Positions 18,121 through 27,736 are shown, counted from the first letter of the stretch. The stretch: DNA of 64,000 bases from Gammaproteobacteria bacterium (GCA_021773235.1 JAJFKL010000030.1:1-64000), one strand, 5' to 3'. Notes: generated from the sequence alone by a model not told the origin. Numbers and translations: made by a program.

Positions 18121-19029
18121 ATGACCTGGCTTCAACTTGAACTTGAAACAAATCAAACTCAAGCTGAAGAGCTCTCGGAATTACTAGAACAATTTGGTGC
18201 CGTCTCTGTTTCTTTAACAGCGTCTAGTGATGAACCTTTGTTCGACACTCAAGAACAGCTACAAAACCCGAGCGAAGACCAAAGCGACAATAATAAACTT
18301 TGGCAGAAGACGCGTGTTATAGCGCTTCTACATCCCGATTCTGATCTGGATATTATGCTGGTTTGTTTGCGTGACCGCATTGGCGCTGACAATATCTATC
18401 AACATAAAATTGAGTTGTTGAAAGATAAAGACTGGGTTGGCGAGTTTAAAGCCGAGCACCAACCACTGTATTTTTCTGATCGGGTTTGTATTTCACCAAG
18501 CTGGTGTGATCAACCTGAAAATAGCATTCCAACTCTGGTTCTTGATCCTGGTTTAGCCTTTGGCACCGGTGCACATCCAACAACTTCACTATGTATCGAA
18601 TGGCTTGCTGAAAACGATCTGACAAATAAGGTTGTGATTGATTATGGCTGCGGTTCAGGAATCCTGGCGATGGTTGCCGCGATTCTGGGTGCAAAAAAAG
18701 TGTATGCCGTTGATATAGATAAACAGGCCTTACAAGCCGCGATGGATAATATAGAAAGGAATAATCTGTCTGAGATAATCATAGTGGGTCATGTTAATGA
18801 CTGTGTTCTTCCGGTTGCAGATATCTTGATTGCGAATATATTGATGAACCCCTTGAAAGAATTAGTTAGCAAATTTTCTGAGCTGACCAAGACTGAAGGG
18901 GATATCATTTTGTCCGGATTATTGCATGTTCAAGCGGAAGAATGCTTGGACGCGTATGGCGCTTGTTTTAATATGGATGAACCTGTCTTTAACTCAGAGT
19001 GGACGCGTTTACATGGTATTAAAAAGTAA
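18121..19029 (+). CDS. prmA: ribosomal protein L11 methyltransferase
   Basis: Trimethylates ribosomal protein L11. The 302 residues show the N-terminal substrate-recognition domain beginning MTWLQLELETNQTQAEELSE, the linker motif DPGLAFGTGAHPTTSLCIEW, the SAM-binding motif VIDYGCGSGILAMVAA (about 178-193) and the active-site-like NILMNPLKEL. The stop overlaps the next gene's ATG (taATG). This accBC-prmA-(zinc ribbon)-dusB-fis order is conserved in many gammaproteobacteria. Confidence 0.95.
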   Translation: MTWLQLELETNQTQAEELSELLEQFGAVSVSLTASSDEPLFDTQEQLQNPSEDQSDNNKLWQKTRVIALLHPDSDLDIMLVCLRDRIGADNIYQHKIELLKDKDWVGEFKAEHQPLYFSDRVCISPSWCDQPENSIPTLVLDPGLAFGTGAHPTTSLCIEWLAENDLTNKVVIDYGCGSGILAMVAAILGAKKVYAVDIDKQALQAAMDNIERNNLSEIIIVGHVNDCVLPVADILIANILMNPLKELVSKFSELTKTEGDIILSGLLHVQAEECLDAYGACFNMDEPVFNSEWTRLHGIKK

Positions 19030-20204
19030 TGTTTACAGTTTGTCCTAAATGCACAAAACAATTTCGCCTCTATGCAGAACATATTGCAGCTGCGTCTGGT
19101 CAGGTTCGTTGTGGTTTTTGTCATGCACAGTTCAATGCCCTGGATCATTTGCACGATGAGCCGCTATCAAATGAAACAATAAACAAGATTACTCAGCCAG
19201 AACCTGAACTTGGGCAAGAGTTAGTTATAGAGCCAGCTTCAGAACTTCCAAAGCATGAAGAGCCTGAGCTCGACGAGTTAGAGAATAGATTATTAGATAC
19301 ATCCGACGAGAGTCATAGTGGGCAAGTATCAGAAGTAGAGCCCGATTTTGATATCCCAGATTATGATGAGCCTGAGGTGTTAATTCCTCCGGATAATGGC
19401 TTATTAAATACAATTGATGAAAGCAATAGTGAAGAAATACTCACAGCTGATGATCAAGCAATAACTTCAGAGCTGGGGCAGCATGAAAAATCGCAACCTG
19501 CTGATCATGATTTAATCATTTCAAACAGTGCGGGAAATAGCGAAGACGAGCTGGATACGGCTATACATGAAATTGGTGTCGATGATGCCGCTGAAGAAAA
19601 CAAGATAGAAGTTAAGGGTGAAGTGTTTAGCGAGAATACGCCGGATCCGATTGAATCAGTAGAAAGAGAAACGCATTATGATTTTCCTGATGCGGACGAA
19701 ATTTTGTCAGAAGAGCCGACAAAACGACGGTGGATAGCTACGCTTTTTTGGACTAGCGCCTGTTTTGTAGGGCTGATAGCTATTACCTTACAGTTAGCTT
19801 GGTTTAATCGTGATCTGATTTCGATGAAATACCCGCAAGTAACACCTTTTGTAAAGCAAGCGTGCGATGAATTTGATTGTAGAATTTTACGGCATCGAGA
19901 TACGCAGGCTATCAAGCTAGTGAATCGAGATGTACGTTTGCATCCTAACTATCAAGACACATTATTAGTGAATGCCACTATGAATAACGAACTGTCTGTA
20001 CACCAGCCATACCCTCGAGTGCAACTTACTCTGTTTGACACGTCGGGTTCTTTGTTGGGGCATAGAAAATTTATACCTAGTGAATATCTTGATGAAAGTA
20101 TTGATCTGGATTCAGGCATGCCGATCAATATTCCGGTACATTTTGTGCTTGAAGTGAGCGGCCCAACAGCTGGTGCAGTTAGTTTTGAATTTAGGTTTCT
20201 TTAA
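19029..20204 (+). CDS. zinc-ribbon (MJ0042) and DUF3426 membrane protein
   Basis: Unknown function but a recognised architecture. An N-terminal zinc ribbon has two CxxC pairs (VCPKCTKQFRL and VRCGFCHAQF, residues 4-42), followed by a long, very acidic low-complexity region (about 45-230). One TM helix follows (WIATLFWTSACFVGLIAITL, about 233-252), then a C-terminal DUF3426 domain with several Cys (QACDEFDCRILRHRD). Its start overlaps the prmA stop, so the two are co-translated. The C-terminal domain is likely periplasmic. The gene is a frequent neighbour of prmA and dusB-fis. Confidence 0.85.
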   Translation: MFTVCPKCTKQFRLYAEHIAAASGQVRCGFCHAQFNALDHLHDEPLSNETINKITQPEPELGQELVIEPASELPKHEEPELDELENRLLDTSDESHSGQVSEVEPDFDIPDYDEPEVLIPPDNGLLNTIDESNSEEILTADDQAITSELGQHEKSQPADHDLIISNSAGNSEDELDTAIHEIGVDDAAEENKIEVKGEVFSENTPDPIESVERETHYDFPDADEILSEEPTKRRWIATLFWTSACFVGLIAITLQLAWFNRDLISMKYPQVTPFVKQACDEFDCRILRHRDTQAIKLVNRDVRLHPNYQDTLLVNATMNNELSVHQPYPRVQLTLFDTSGSLLGHRKFIPSEYLDESIDLDSGMPINIPVHFVLEVSGPTAGAVSFEFRFL

Positions 20205-20324
20205 AAAGTAACTGATTTTATTCAGCAAAAATAAGCTGCTTTCATAGATAAAAATTAACCGTTATTATAAGTCATAAAAATAATTCGTCTTACCCATTCT
20301 TATAGTTAATAGCGTAGCTGTTTC

Positions 20325-21302
20325 ATGTTTATAGGGTCCCATAGACTTAAAAATAATCTGGTGCTCGCCCCTATGGCGGGTGTTACTGATCAGCCTTTCC
20401 GACTACTGTGTCGTGAATTGGGTGCGGGTCTTGTCATCTCGGAAATGATTACATCAAACCCTGCCTTATTTCACACTCGTAAAACACAACTACGTTTAAC
20501 AAATAAAGGCGAGCCAGAACCAAGAGCGGTACAAATTGCCGGGGCTGTGCCAAAACAAATGGCAGAAGCAGCGGTGTTTAATGTTCAGCATGGCGCAGAG
20601 ATAATTGATATCAATATGGGTTGTCCTGCAAAGAAAGTGTGCAATCTAATGGCCGGCTCAGCATTATTAAGAGACGAGCAGCTCGTTGCCGATATCCTTG
20701 AGTCAGTTGTGAAAGCAGTTTCTGTCCCTGTAACGTTAAAAATAAGAACCGGGTGGGATAAAGAAAATCGTAATGCCTTAAGTATCGCCAATATCGCCGA
20801 ATCTTCAGGTATTCAGGCGCTTACCGTTCATGGTCGTACTCGGGCGTGTGCGTTTACAGGCGTTGCTGAACACGAGACTGCGGGAGAGATAAAGGCTCGC
20901 GTCAATATTCCGGTAATAGCCAATGGTGATATTACGACTCCTGAAGTAGCGGCTGAAATACTAAAGACATATGGTGTTGATGGGATAATGATTGGCCGAG
21001 CAGCACAGGGAAACCCCTGGATATTCCGCGAAATCAGCCATTATCTAGAAACCGGTGAAATATTAGAATCACCCAGTTCTCTAGAAGTCAGCCGTACATT
21101 GATCAGGCATGTACAACATTTGCATCAGTTTTATGGGGAAGTCCAAGGTGTTCGCATCGCGCGTAAGCATATCGCTTGGTATTGCAAGCAACAACACAAT
21201 GCGAATGTATTTCGCGCGGTAATTAACCGTATTGAAGAGTCAGAAGAACAAATAGACGTCATAAAGAATTATTTTGAAGGACAGCAGATATTAGCAGCAT
21301 GA
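20325..21302 (+). CDS. dusB: tRNA-dihydrouridine synthase B
   Basis: FMN-dependent reduction of specific uridines in tRNA. TIM-barrel signatures: VLAPMAGVTDQPFRLLCREL (about 12-31), the motif INMGCPAKKVCNLMAGSALL with the catalytic Cys, KIRTGWD, VHGRTR, IANGDI and GIMIGRAAQGNPW. 325 residues is standard. It overlaps fis by 4 bp (ATGA). In E. coli the dusB-fis operon is controlled from upstream of dusB; the AT-rich 120 bp upstream here is the likely promoter region. Confidence 0.96.
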   Translation: MFIGSHRLKNNLVLAPMAGVTDQPFRLLCRELGAGLVISEMITSNPALFHTRKTQLRLTNKGEPEPRAVQIAGAVPKQMAEAAVFNVQHGAEIIDINMGCPAKKVCNLMAGSALLRDEQLVADILESVVKAVSVPVTLKIRTGWDKENRNALSIANIAESSGIQALTVHGRTRACAFTGVAEHETAGEIKARVNIPVIANGDITTPEVAAEILKTYGVDGIMIGRAAQGNPWIFREISHYLETGEILESPSSLEVSRTLIRHVQHLHQFYGEVQGVRIARKHIAWYCKQQHNANVFRAVINRIEESEEQIDVIKNYFEGQQILAA

Positions 21303-21580
21303 TAAAAACAAAACTAAGAAAACAAACTGCGCATGATCGTGGTGAAACACCTGAGAGGTGTTTGGCAGATAACGTGCAAAGAGCAATGGAAGCCTATTTT
21401 GATGATCTGGATGGCCATGAAGCAAGTAATCTCCATGGCTTGTTCTTAGAAGAAGTGGAAAAACCATTCTTCGAGGTCGTTATGAAATACACGCAGGGCA
21501 ATATAACCCATGCTGCAAAAATACTGGGTCTAAATAGAGTGACCTTGCGTAGTCGATTAAAAAAATACGGATTGGATTAA
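21299..21580 (+). CDS. fis: nucleoid-associated DNA-binding protein Fis
   Basis: Dimeric DNA-bending regulator of rRNA promoters and site-specific recombination. The 93 residues end in the Fis helix-turn-helix [20 protein letters not shown]. The N-terminal region contains the family segment [20 protein letters not shown]. It is translationally coupled to dusB. Because Fis also assists several DNA recombination systems, it could act on the mobile arrays in this window, but nothing in the sequence shows that. Confidence 0.96.
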   Translation: MIKTKLRKQTAHDRGETPERCLADNVQRAMEAYFDDLDGHEASNLHGLFLEEVEKPFFEVVMKYTQGNITHAAKILGLNRVTLRSRLKKYGLD

Positions 21581-21635
21581 TATACTAACTACCCCTATTC
21601 ATTCGAATGGGTGCTACCGAGAGGAAATTTGTGTT

Positions 21636-23198
21636 ATGCCAACAGTAAAGCGTGCGCTGGTCAGCGTTTCTGATAAGTCTGGAATTGTTGAACTATGTAA
21701 GGGGCTAAATGAACTTGGCATTGGCATTCTCTCAACAGGTGGGACAGCAAAATTATTAGCCGATAATAATATTGATGTTGTCGAGGTCTCAGACTATACC
21801 GGTTTCCCTGAAATGATGGATGGCAGGGTTAAATCCTTACATCCCAAGATTCTTGGTGGTTTATTAGGCAGACGAGGAACCGATGACGCTGTCATGCAAG
21901 AGCACGAAATCGATGGTATTGACCTTGTCGTTGTTAATTTATACCCCTTTGAACAAACAGTAAGCAAACCCGATTGTACTTTGGCTGATGCGATAGAGAA
22001 TATCGATATTGGTGGGCCTGCTATGTTGCGTTCAGCGGCAAAAAATCATGCTTCAGTCACCGTTGTTGTAGATACAGCAGATTACGATGTTGTCTTAAAA
22101 GAAATAAAAGAAAACAATGCCAGCGTCAGTGATGAAACTCGATTCTGCTTGGCACAAAAAGTATTCGCGCATACCGCAAACTACGATGCAAATGTATCAA
22201 ATTATCTGGGCGCACTAGATGAAACAAAAGAACCGATTGATTTCCCGTTGACCTACTCGACGCAATTCAAAAAGCGACAAGAGCTACGTTATGGCGAAAA
22301 CCCGCATCAATCGGCAGCGTTTTATACCGAACCGAATCCACCAGCAGGAACTCTAGCTAGTGCAAAGCAAATTCAAGGCAAAGAACTGTCCTATAATAAT
22401 ATTGCTGATACAGATGCTGCACTGGAATGTGTACTGTCATTTAAAGAAACAGCATGTGTGATAGTTAAACATGCAAACCCTTGCGGCGTTGCAATTGGTG
22501 GTTCTGTACTTGAAGCCTACGACCGAGCTTATGCGACGGACCCCACATCAGCCTTTGGTGGCATCATTGCTTTTAATAAAGAACTCGATGTTGAAACAGC
22601 AAAAGCTATTGTTGAACGACAATTTGTAGAAGTGATTATTGCGCCAAGTATTGCGCCCGAGTGTATTGAAATAATTGCCAGCAAAAAAGGTGTACGACTA
22701 TTAGAAGCAGGCAAGCGTGAAGGCACGATTCAACAACTCAATATGAAACGCGTTAGTGGCGGTTTGTTGGTTCAAGACAATGATCAAGGCGTAATAACAA
22801 GAGAAGGTCTTAAAGTAGTAACAAAGAGAGCGCCAAGCGGTCAGGAAATTAACGACCTGATTTTTGCCTGGCATGTTGTTAAATACGTTAAATCAAATGC
22901 CATCATCTATGCGAAGAATAATCAAACCATAGGTATTGGCGCTGGACAGATGAGCCGTGTCTATAGTGCCCGTATTGCTGCAATAAAAGCAGCAGACGAA
23001 AAGTTGGAAGTAGCCGGCTCGGTAATGGCATCAGATGCCTTCTTCCCGTTTCGAGATGGCCTTGACTCCGCGGCAGACGTTGGCGTAAAGGCCGTCATTC
23101 AACCAGGTGGTTCAATGCGCGATGATGAGGTTATTGCAGCAGCGGATGAACATGATATAGCAATGGTCTTCACCGGCATTCGCCACTTCCTCCACTGA
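21636..23198 (+). CDS. purH: bifunctional AICAR formyltransferase / IMP cyclohydrolase
   Basis: The last two steps of IMP synthesis. The N-terminal MGS-like IMP cyclohydrolase domain (about 1-145) has [27 protein letters not shown] and [16 protein letters not shown]. The C-terminal AICAR transformylase domain has [25 protein letters not shown] and [10 protein letters not shown]. 520 residues is usual. The start follows a good Shine-Dalgarno (gagagga). A short palindrome (cattcgaatg) lies just upstream. It is followed by a small repeat element that overlaps its stop codon and then by purD. Confidence 0.97.
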   Translation: MPTVKRALVSVSDKSGIVELCKGLNELGIGILSTGGTAKLLADNNIDVVEVSDYTGFPEMMDGRVKSLHPKILGGLLGRRGTDDAVMQEHEIDGIDLVVVNLYPFEQTVSKPDCTLADAIENIDIGGPAMLRSAAKNHASVTVVVDTADYDVVLKEIKENNASVSDETRFCLAQKVFAHTANYDANVSNYLGALDETKEPIDFPLTYSTQFKKRQELRYGENPHQSAAFYTEPNPPAGTLASAKQIQGKELSYNNIADTDAALECVLSFKETACVIVKHANPCGVAIGGSVLEAYDRAYATDPTSAFGGIIAFNKELDVETAKAIVERQFVEVIIAPSIAPECIEIIASKKGVRLLEAGKREGTIQQLNMKRVSGGLLVQDNDQGVITREGLKVVTKRAPSGQEINDLIFAWHVVKYVKSNAIIYAKNNQTIGIGAGQMSRVYSARIAAIKAADEKLEVAGSVMASDAFFPFRDGLDSAADVGVKAVIQPGGSMRDDEVIAAADEHDIAMVFTGIRHFLH

Positions 23199-23319
23199 CG
23201 GGCATATTTCTTGTTACTTCTTCGTTGCAATCTTCGCTGCGCTACTCATGTATTAGATATACATTCCGTTGCTCACTCACGATTGCGCCTCGAATTAACA
23301 AAAAATCTACTCCGTCAGT
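23194..23319. repeat. 126-bp MITE-like element with terminal inverted repeats
   Basis: actgacgg (23194-23201) and ccgtcagt (23312-23319) are inverted, and a second inverted pair ttgtta (23211-23216) / taacaa (23296-23301) sits at nearly the same spacing inside. The interior includes ctcatgtattagatatacat and tccg, close to the module in the repeat blocks at 18.0 and 63.9 kb. It overlaps the purH stop codon. There is no coding capacity. Confidence 0.5.
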
Positions 23320-23344
23320 CCAGATGTATAAATAAGAGTTTTAT

Positions 23345-24628
23345 ATGAAAGTATTAATCGTAGGTGGTGGTGGTCGTGAGCATGCCTTGGCATGGAAGGC
23401 GGCGCAGTCAGATAAAGTTGATCAAGTTTATGTTGCACCCGGAAATGCAGGCACTGCAACTGAAAATAAATTAACGAATGTCGCCATTGGTGCGGAAGAT
23501 CTGCCGGCATTAAAAGCCTTTGCTGAAAAAGAAGAAATAGACCTAACCATCATTGGTCCAGAAGTTCCCTTGGTTGCCGGTATTGTCGATGCGTTTCAAC
23601 AAGCAGGGCTTGCATGTTTTGGTCCCTCGAAAGCCGCCGCGATTCTGGAAGGTTCAAAATCATTCACAAAAGACTTCTTAAAGAAATATAACATTCCTAC
23701 TGCAGACTACGATGTCTTTACAGAAGTCGAACCTGCAATCACATACGTAAAATCACAATCGGTTCCCATCGTAATAAAAGCAGACGGTTTAGCTGCGGGT
23801 AAAGGCGTTGTGATTGCGATGACAGAAGAAGACGCAATTAGCACCATTGAAGATATGTTGTCTGGCAATAAATTTGGCGAAGCCGGTCATCGTGTTGTCG
23901 TAGAAGAATTTCTTGAAGGTGAAGAAGCCAGTTTTATTGTCATGGTCGATGGCAAAAATATTTTACCGCTTGCGAGTTCTCAAGATCACAAAGCGCGTGA
24001 TGAAGGAGACACCGGCCCAAATACCGGTGGCATGGGTGCTTACTCTCCAGCCCCGGTTGTCGATGCAGCAATGCATGACCGAATAATGCAAGAAGTCATT
24101 ATTCCTACAGTAGAAGGCATGGAAAGCGAAGGCAGAACCTATACTGGTTTTCTTTATGCAGGGATTATGATCACTAAAGACGGCACGCCCAAGACACTCG
24201 AGTTTAATTGTCGTTTCGGTGATCCAGAAACACAGCCCATTATGATGCGACTCAAAAGTGATTTGGTTGAACTTTGCCTTGCTGCAACCAAAGGCAGTCT
24301 CAATGAATGCAACGCGGATTGGGATGATCGTGCGGCATTAGGTGTTGTTACCGCATCAGCAGGCTACCCTGCCAGTGCGAGTAAAGGCGATGTAATAAGC
24401 GGGCTAGAAAATGCGAACAACGAAACGGCAAAAGTTTTCCATGCCGGCACCAAGAATGACAACGGTGATATTGTTACCGCCGGTGGTCGCGTACTTTGTG
24501 TCACTGGTTTAGGTGAGTCAGTCACACAAGCACAAGCGCAAGCCTACAAGTCACTAAACGAAATCAGCTATGAAGGCATGTTCTATAGAAAAGATATTGG
24601 TTATCGAGCTATAAAAAGAGAAAAATAA
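23345..24628 (+). CDS. purD: phosphoribosylamine-glycine ligase
   Basis: ATP-grasp enzyme of purine synthesis, joining glycine to phosphoribosylamine. Signatures: MKVLIVGGGGREHALAWK at the N-terminus, IIGPEVPLVAGIVD, IKADGLAAGKGVVIA, the GARS signature RFGDPETQPIMMRL and SSQDHKARDEGDTGPNTGGM. The 427 residues are full length. It follows purH after the MITE-like element, as in many gammaproteobacterial purHD operons, and is convergent with intI with only 14 bp between. Confidence 0.97.
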   Translation: MKVLIVGGGGREHALAWKAAQSDKVDQVYVAPGNAGTATENKLTNVAIGAEDLPALKAFAEKEEIDLTIIGPEVPLVAGIVDAFQQAGLACFGPSKAAAILEGSKSFTKDFLKKYNIPTADYDVFTEVEPAITYVKSQSVPIVIKADGLAAGKGVVIAMTEEDAISTIEDMLSGNKFGEAGHRVVVEEFLEGEEASFIVMVDGKNILPLASSQDHKARDEGDTGPNTGGMGAYSPAPVVDAAMHDRIMQEVIIPTVEGMESEGRTYTGFLYAGIMITKDGTPKTLEFNCRFGDPETQPIMMRLKSDLVELCLAATKGSLNECNADWDDRAALGVVTASAGYPASASKGDVISGLENANNETAKVFHAGTKNDNGDIVTAGGRVLCVTGLGESVTQAQAQAYKSLNEISYEGMFYRKDIGYRAIKREK

Positions 24629-24642
24629 ATTTTTCTTTTCAG

Positions 24643-25629
24643 TTAAAGATTGTCCAGTGGTGATTTAACACCACGGCCTCCTTTTTTAACAACATGGGTA
24701 TAAATTTCGGTTTGACTGACATCAGAATGCCCAAGTAGTTCTTGTATCGTTCGTAGGTCATAACCTTGTTCAAGCAAACGTGTTGCAAAGCTGTGTCTGA
24801 ATGTATGAGACGTTGCTCGCTTCATAATATTTGTGTTCTTTACGGCTCGCCGGACATTTTTTTGTACCCAGCTTTCATGAATGTGATGACGCTTTATCCT
24901 GCCATCCCTGGGATCTTTAGCGATATTTGAAGCTGGGAAAATATATTGCCATTTAAATTCAGACTCGGCATTTTTATATTTGCGGGATAGCGCATAGGGT
25001 AAATAAACAATGCCATGGCCGCGTGACAAATCATAATCATGTGTTTGTTTTGTATTTGATATTTGTTCACCAAGAGGCTCAATCAGGGAAGTAGGCAATA
25101 CGGTGGTTCTTTGTTTCTTGCCTTTGCTCTCACGAACAACGATCTGATTCATGGAAAAATCAATGTCTTGAATACGCAAACGGCAACACTCCATTAACCG
25201 TAACCCACACCCATACATGATCTTGCCCATTAAATGATAGATGCCAGATAGATTGTTAATAACAGATAAGGCTTCTTCATGACTCAAAACAACCGGGATC
25301 CTTGTTTTGGTTTTTGCGTAAGAAAATTGCAACGCGCCCAAATCAATATCCAGAAACTGTCTATACATGAAAACCAGTGCATTTAACGCCGTTCTTTGTG
25401 TAGCAGGTGCAACATGTCTGTCGACAGCGAGATGCGACAAAAAAGCGTCTACTTCCGTTGACCCCATCTCTTCGGGGTGTTTCATTTTGTGGAATCGAAT
25501 ATAATAAATTATCCAATACAAATAGGTTTTCTCGGTACTATAGGCAAGACCTTTTTTGCGAATAAATAAACGGAGTTTAGGAATGAATTTTTTAGAGCCC
25601 GAGTCAATCGGTACAGGGATGTCGTCCAT
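24643..25629 (-). CDS. intI: integron integrase (tyrosine recombinase IntI)
   Basis: Catalyses attI x attC recombination to capture or release gene cassettes. At 328 residues it shows the SAM-like N-terminal domain (about 16-95) and a catalytic domain with R144 (GLRLMECC), H275-x-x-R278 (SHTFRHSF), H301 (LLGHSD) and nucleophile Y310 (EIYTHV). The extra stretch before the HxxR box (about 200-255, ending [18 protein letters not shown]) is the insertion that separates IntI from XerC/XerD. It is intact, with aaagga about 11 nt before the ATG. Transcription points away from the cassettes, the standard integron layout. No LexA-type box was seen upstream. Confidence 0.95.
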   Translation of the reverse strand: MDDIPVPIDSGSKKFIPKLRLFIRKKGLAYSTEKTYLYWIIYYIRFHKMKHPEEMGSTEVDAFLSHLAVDRHVAPATQRTALNALVFMYRQFLDIDLGALQFSYAKTKTRIPVVLSHEEALSVINNLSGIYHLMGKIMYGCGLRLMECCRLRIQDIDFSMNQIVVRESKGKKQRTTVLPTSLIEPLGEQISNTKQTHDYDLSRGHGIVYLPYALSRKYKNAESEFKWQYIFPASNIAKDPRDGRIKRHHIHESWVQKNVRRAVKNTNIMKRATSHTFRHSFATRLLEQGYDLRTIQELLGHSDVSQTEIYTHVVKKGGRGVKSPLDNL

Positions 25630-25963
25630 AGTAAGAGTCCTTTCTTATTAGCTATCCTTTAAGCCATGTATATTACGATCCTAATTATCAAGAAGACAAG
25701 TATGCAATATATTCATAGCATGATTGAACCACACTGTTTGAAGGATTTATTTACAAAATCAATAGTTTACAAATACACAACAAACCTGTTTTCAAAAATA
25801 AATATTATCCAGATAACATAGCCATGGCCGCTTATTTTTTAGCATAAAATGTAAGAAACCGTAACATATTGAAATGGAATGATAATTAATGAAAAATTCA
25901 TGTTGCATAAAAAGTAAAACAAAAGTCGAAAACTACGGCCATGGCCGTAAAATAAACTGTTAG
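25630..25963. promoter_or_regulatory. integron attI / Pc region
   Basis: This 334-bp AT-rich spacer between intI and cassette 1 should hold attI, the intI promoter and the cassette promoter Pc. The junction core gttagat lies at 25959-25965 and matches GTTRRRY. Two near-identical palindromes centred on ccatgg occur at 25821-25830 (gccatggccg) and 25936-25949 (acggccatggccgt), the second 9 bp before the core; they may be integrase or accessory-protein sites. A weak candidate Pc is ttagca (25839) - 17 nt - taacat (25862). The exact attI extent cannot be fixed. Confidence 0.65.
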
Positions 25964-26404
25964 ATGGAACTAGAGATGAAAAAAATACTAGCAATAGTAG
26001 CGATATTATTTGGAATATTACAGTTCATGCCAATTATTCATTTCCCCGATATATCTTTAGCTCTTATCAGTGCTGGCACATCGAAATCAATAAATATGTT
26101 TGTAGTATTTTTACTGCCGCTATTAACTCTAACGTCGGGCGTAATGGCATTATTTAAAACCAAGATTGGTTTGATTTCATTAATGGGTGTTTTTTCTATT
26201 TATTTTATTATCAGTGTTTTGGGTTTCGCTAAACTTAAATTTTGGGAGTATCTATCTACTGACTACATGCCTAGCATAGGACGTATTGAGTTGATTACTT
26301 TTGGAAATTGTATCTTTTTCATAGTTTTATTAGTTTTAATCTATTTTAATATTTTTCCATCTAACCAGCGCCTCAACTCGACGCCAAAAAACGGCGCGAG
26401 TTAG
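25964..26404 (+). CDS. cassette 1: orphan membrane protein
   Basis: No family recognised. The 146 residues carry four hydrophobic segments (for example ILAIVAILFGILQFM, MFVVFLLPLLTLTSGVMALF, LISLMGVFSIYFIISVLGF and IFFIVLLVLIYF). ATG 25964 overlaps the recombination core; a second in-frame ATG at 25976 is equally plausible. The last 14 or so residues (NQRLNSTPKNGAS) are encoded by the attC site itself, so the natural stop comes from attC. As the first cassette it should be the best expressed from Pc. Confidence 0.75.
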   Translation: MELEMKKILAIVAILFGILQFMPIIHFPDISLALISAGTSKSINMFVVFLLPLLTLTSGVMALFKTKIGLISLMGVFSIYFIISVLGFAKLKFWEYLSTDYMPSIGRIELITFGNCIFFIVLLVLIYFNIFPSNQRLNSTPKNGAS

Positions 26405-26418
26405 ACTTATCGTTAGGT
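26359..26418 (+). repeat. attC1 recombination site
   Basis: R'' atctaac at 26359-26365 and R' gttaggt at 26412-26418; the interior ctcaactcgacgcc / ggcgcgagttag forms the stem. R'' is the exact complement of gttagat, the start of cassette 1, as expected for an intact cassette. Confidence 0.9.
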
Positions 26419-26424
26419 GCTCAA

Positions 26425-26757
26425 ATGCCCAGTGAATTTAAATGGACTTCAAAAATATTTGTATGGCTAGTAGTTATTGTCTTAGCGGGAGCTATTTTCA
26501 GCTACAACATGCCAAGAAATCCAAGCCCAGGAGTAACTGTGTTTCTTCCGGGATATCAATTAATCGAGATAGCGATAAGTCTATTTGGTATAGCTTTATT
26601 AATGGTTATGTTTCGTAAACGAAGCATTTTTCCAAACTTTGAATTAAATTGGTTAGAATCGTTCGTGGCACTTAATGGTGCCGCATTATTTATCGCTCCG
26701 TTTACTTACTTGCTGTTTGAGTTTTTATTACAGGTGGTTACCAATGTTGGCACCTAA
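26425..26757 (+). CDS. cassette 2: orphan membrane protein
   Basis: No family recognised. 110 residues with three predicted TM segments: KIFVWLVVIVLAGAIFSY (about 9-26), LIEIAISLFGIALLMVMF (about 46-63) and ALFIAPFTYLLFEFLL (about 88-103). ATG 26425 lies 7 nt after the attC core, leaving no room for its own promoter, so it must be read from Pc or a neighbour. The stop codon lies inside R'' of attC2 (acctaac). Confidence 0.72.
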   Translation: MPSEFKWTSKIFVWLVVIVLAGAIFSYNMPRNPSPGVTVFLPGYQLIEIAISLFGIALLMVMFRKRSIFPNFELNWLESFVALNGAALFIAPFTYLLFEFLLQVVTNVGT

Positions 26758-26838
26758 CAAGGCGCCCCAGTTGACGCACAAAAGCGTCGCTCCTATCGTC
26801 GCTATGCTTTTGGCGCCAACTGAGCTTGAACGTTATAT
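26752..26838 (+). repeat. attC2 recombination site
   Basis: R'' acctaac at 26752-26758 complements gttaggt, the start of cassette 2; R' gttatat is at 26832-26838. The stem gcgccccagttgacgc / ttggcgccaactgagc spans an 87-bp site with a longer loop than its neighbours. Confidence 0.88.
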
Positions 26839-26855
26839 TGCAGGAGAAATTGATC

Positions 26856-27287
26856 GTGGCCTCACCACCTATTACTGATCGAACATATGCCTACTTTGCC
26901 GTTACAGGTAAAGGTAGTTGCGCCCCGATTTCTAAAGCTCTGGGCTTGGAAAGCACAAATTCTTGGTCGGAGGGCGACATTCGCCCTCGGGATGGGAAAC
27001 CCTACAATTTCATGCGTTGGAGTCTCGAGAGTGGCTTGGTTGATACCCATCCAATCGATGAGCACATTGAGAAACTGTTATCTGTGCTTACTCCGCTTAA
27101 GCAAGAACTTGCTTCCCTGTCTAAATCCTACGAGCTGACCTTGCAATGTGTTGGCTACTTTCATCCAAGCGGCCATGGCATTCACTTTTCTAAGTCAACT
27201 GTTGAGCAAATTGCGAGTCTCTCACTTTGTATAGATGCGGATTTCTATTATGTTAGTGATAATGGCCACGAGCTGGATTACCACTGA
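26856..27287 (+). CDS. cassette 3: DUF4279 domain protein
   Basis: Resembles DUF4279: an N-terminal YAYFAVTGKGSCAPISKALG followed by a SWSEGDIRPRDG turn, a helix-rich middle (HIEKLLSVLTPLKQELASL), then LQCVGYFHPSGHGIHFSKST. Members often occur as small orphan or immunity-type genes, but no activity is established. GTG 26856 is chosen because aggag (26842-26846) precedes it at 9 nt; the frame is also open from TTG 26826 inside attC2. About 143 residues, predicted cytoplasmic. Possession of its own Shine-Dalgarno suggests efficient translation. Confidence 0.78.
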   Translation: MASPPITDRTYAYFAVTGKGSCAPISKALGLESTNSWSEGDIRPRDGKPYNFMRWSLESGLVDTHPIDEHIEKLLSVLTPLKQELASLSKSYELTLQCVGYFHPSGHGIHFSKSTVEQIASLSLCIDADFYYVSDNGHELDYH

Positions 27288-27296
27288 AAAACTGCA

Positions 27297-27369
27297 ATAT
27301 AACAATCGCATGCAGTCGGACAAAGTGCTCGCTACGCGCGCACTTTGCCGCTGATGCGAGGCGTTATAT
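27297..27369 (+). repeat. attC3 recombination site
   Basis: R'' atataac at 27297-27303 is the exact complement of gttatat that starts cassette 3; R' gttatat is at 27363-27369. The interior stem is cggacaaagtgc / gcactttgccg around tcgctacgcgc. Confidence 0.88.
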
Positions 27370-27382
27370 GCCTTAAAAAGAT

Positions 27383-27736
27383 ATGAAGCTAGAAAGGAGT
27401 CAATTTCTAAAAGAATTAAAGGAAACATTTCCAGAATTAACATCAAAGATTAATTCAGAGGAAGGTTTATCTACATTCGAAATGGATGTATTTTGTGATT
27501 TTACACAGAAAAATATTAATGATGGTGAAAAAGAAGTCGTTGTTGCATGTTTTAAAATTGCAGAAAAATATTATAGAGAAAGCAATAATAATTTTAAAAA
27601 TGTAATCTCAACTTGTTTTATTGAGGATTTATTGTTTGAAAATACAAAGAAAAATTATCGTGAATGGGCTTGGAAACTATTCCCTAAAATTCTAAAAGAG
27701 GATTATATTTCATTTCATGGTAAGTCAGGCATATAA
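27383..27736 (+). CDS. cassette 4: orphan soluble protein
   Basis: Function unknown. The 117 residues are predicted cytoplasmic and helical: LERSQFLKELKETFPELTSK at the N-terminus, a central DGEKEVVVACFKIAEKYYRE, and a conserved-looking end LFENTKKNYREWAWKLFPKI. It resembles small uncharacterised DUF-type proteins (possibly DUF7674), but the assignment is a guess. The stop lies in the R'' site of attC4. The coding sequence is strongly AT-rich compared with the core genes. Confidence 0.68.
   Translation: MKLERSQFLKELKETFPELTSKINSEEGLSTFEMDVFCDFTQKNINDGEKEVVVACFKIAEKYYRESNNNFKNVISTCFIEDLLFENTKKNYREWAWKLFPKILKEDYISFHGKSGI

Noticed and set aside
25630-25800. LexA box controlling intI
   Set aside because: ctgt occurs but no CTGT-N8-ACAG arrangement was found near the intI start.
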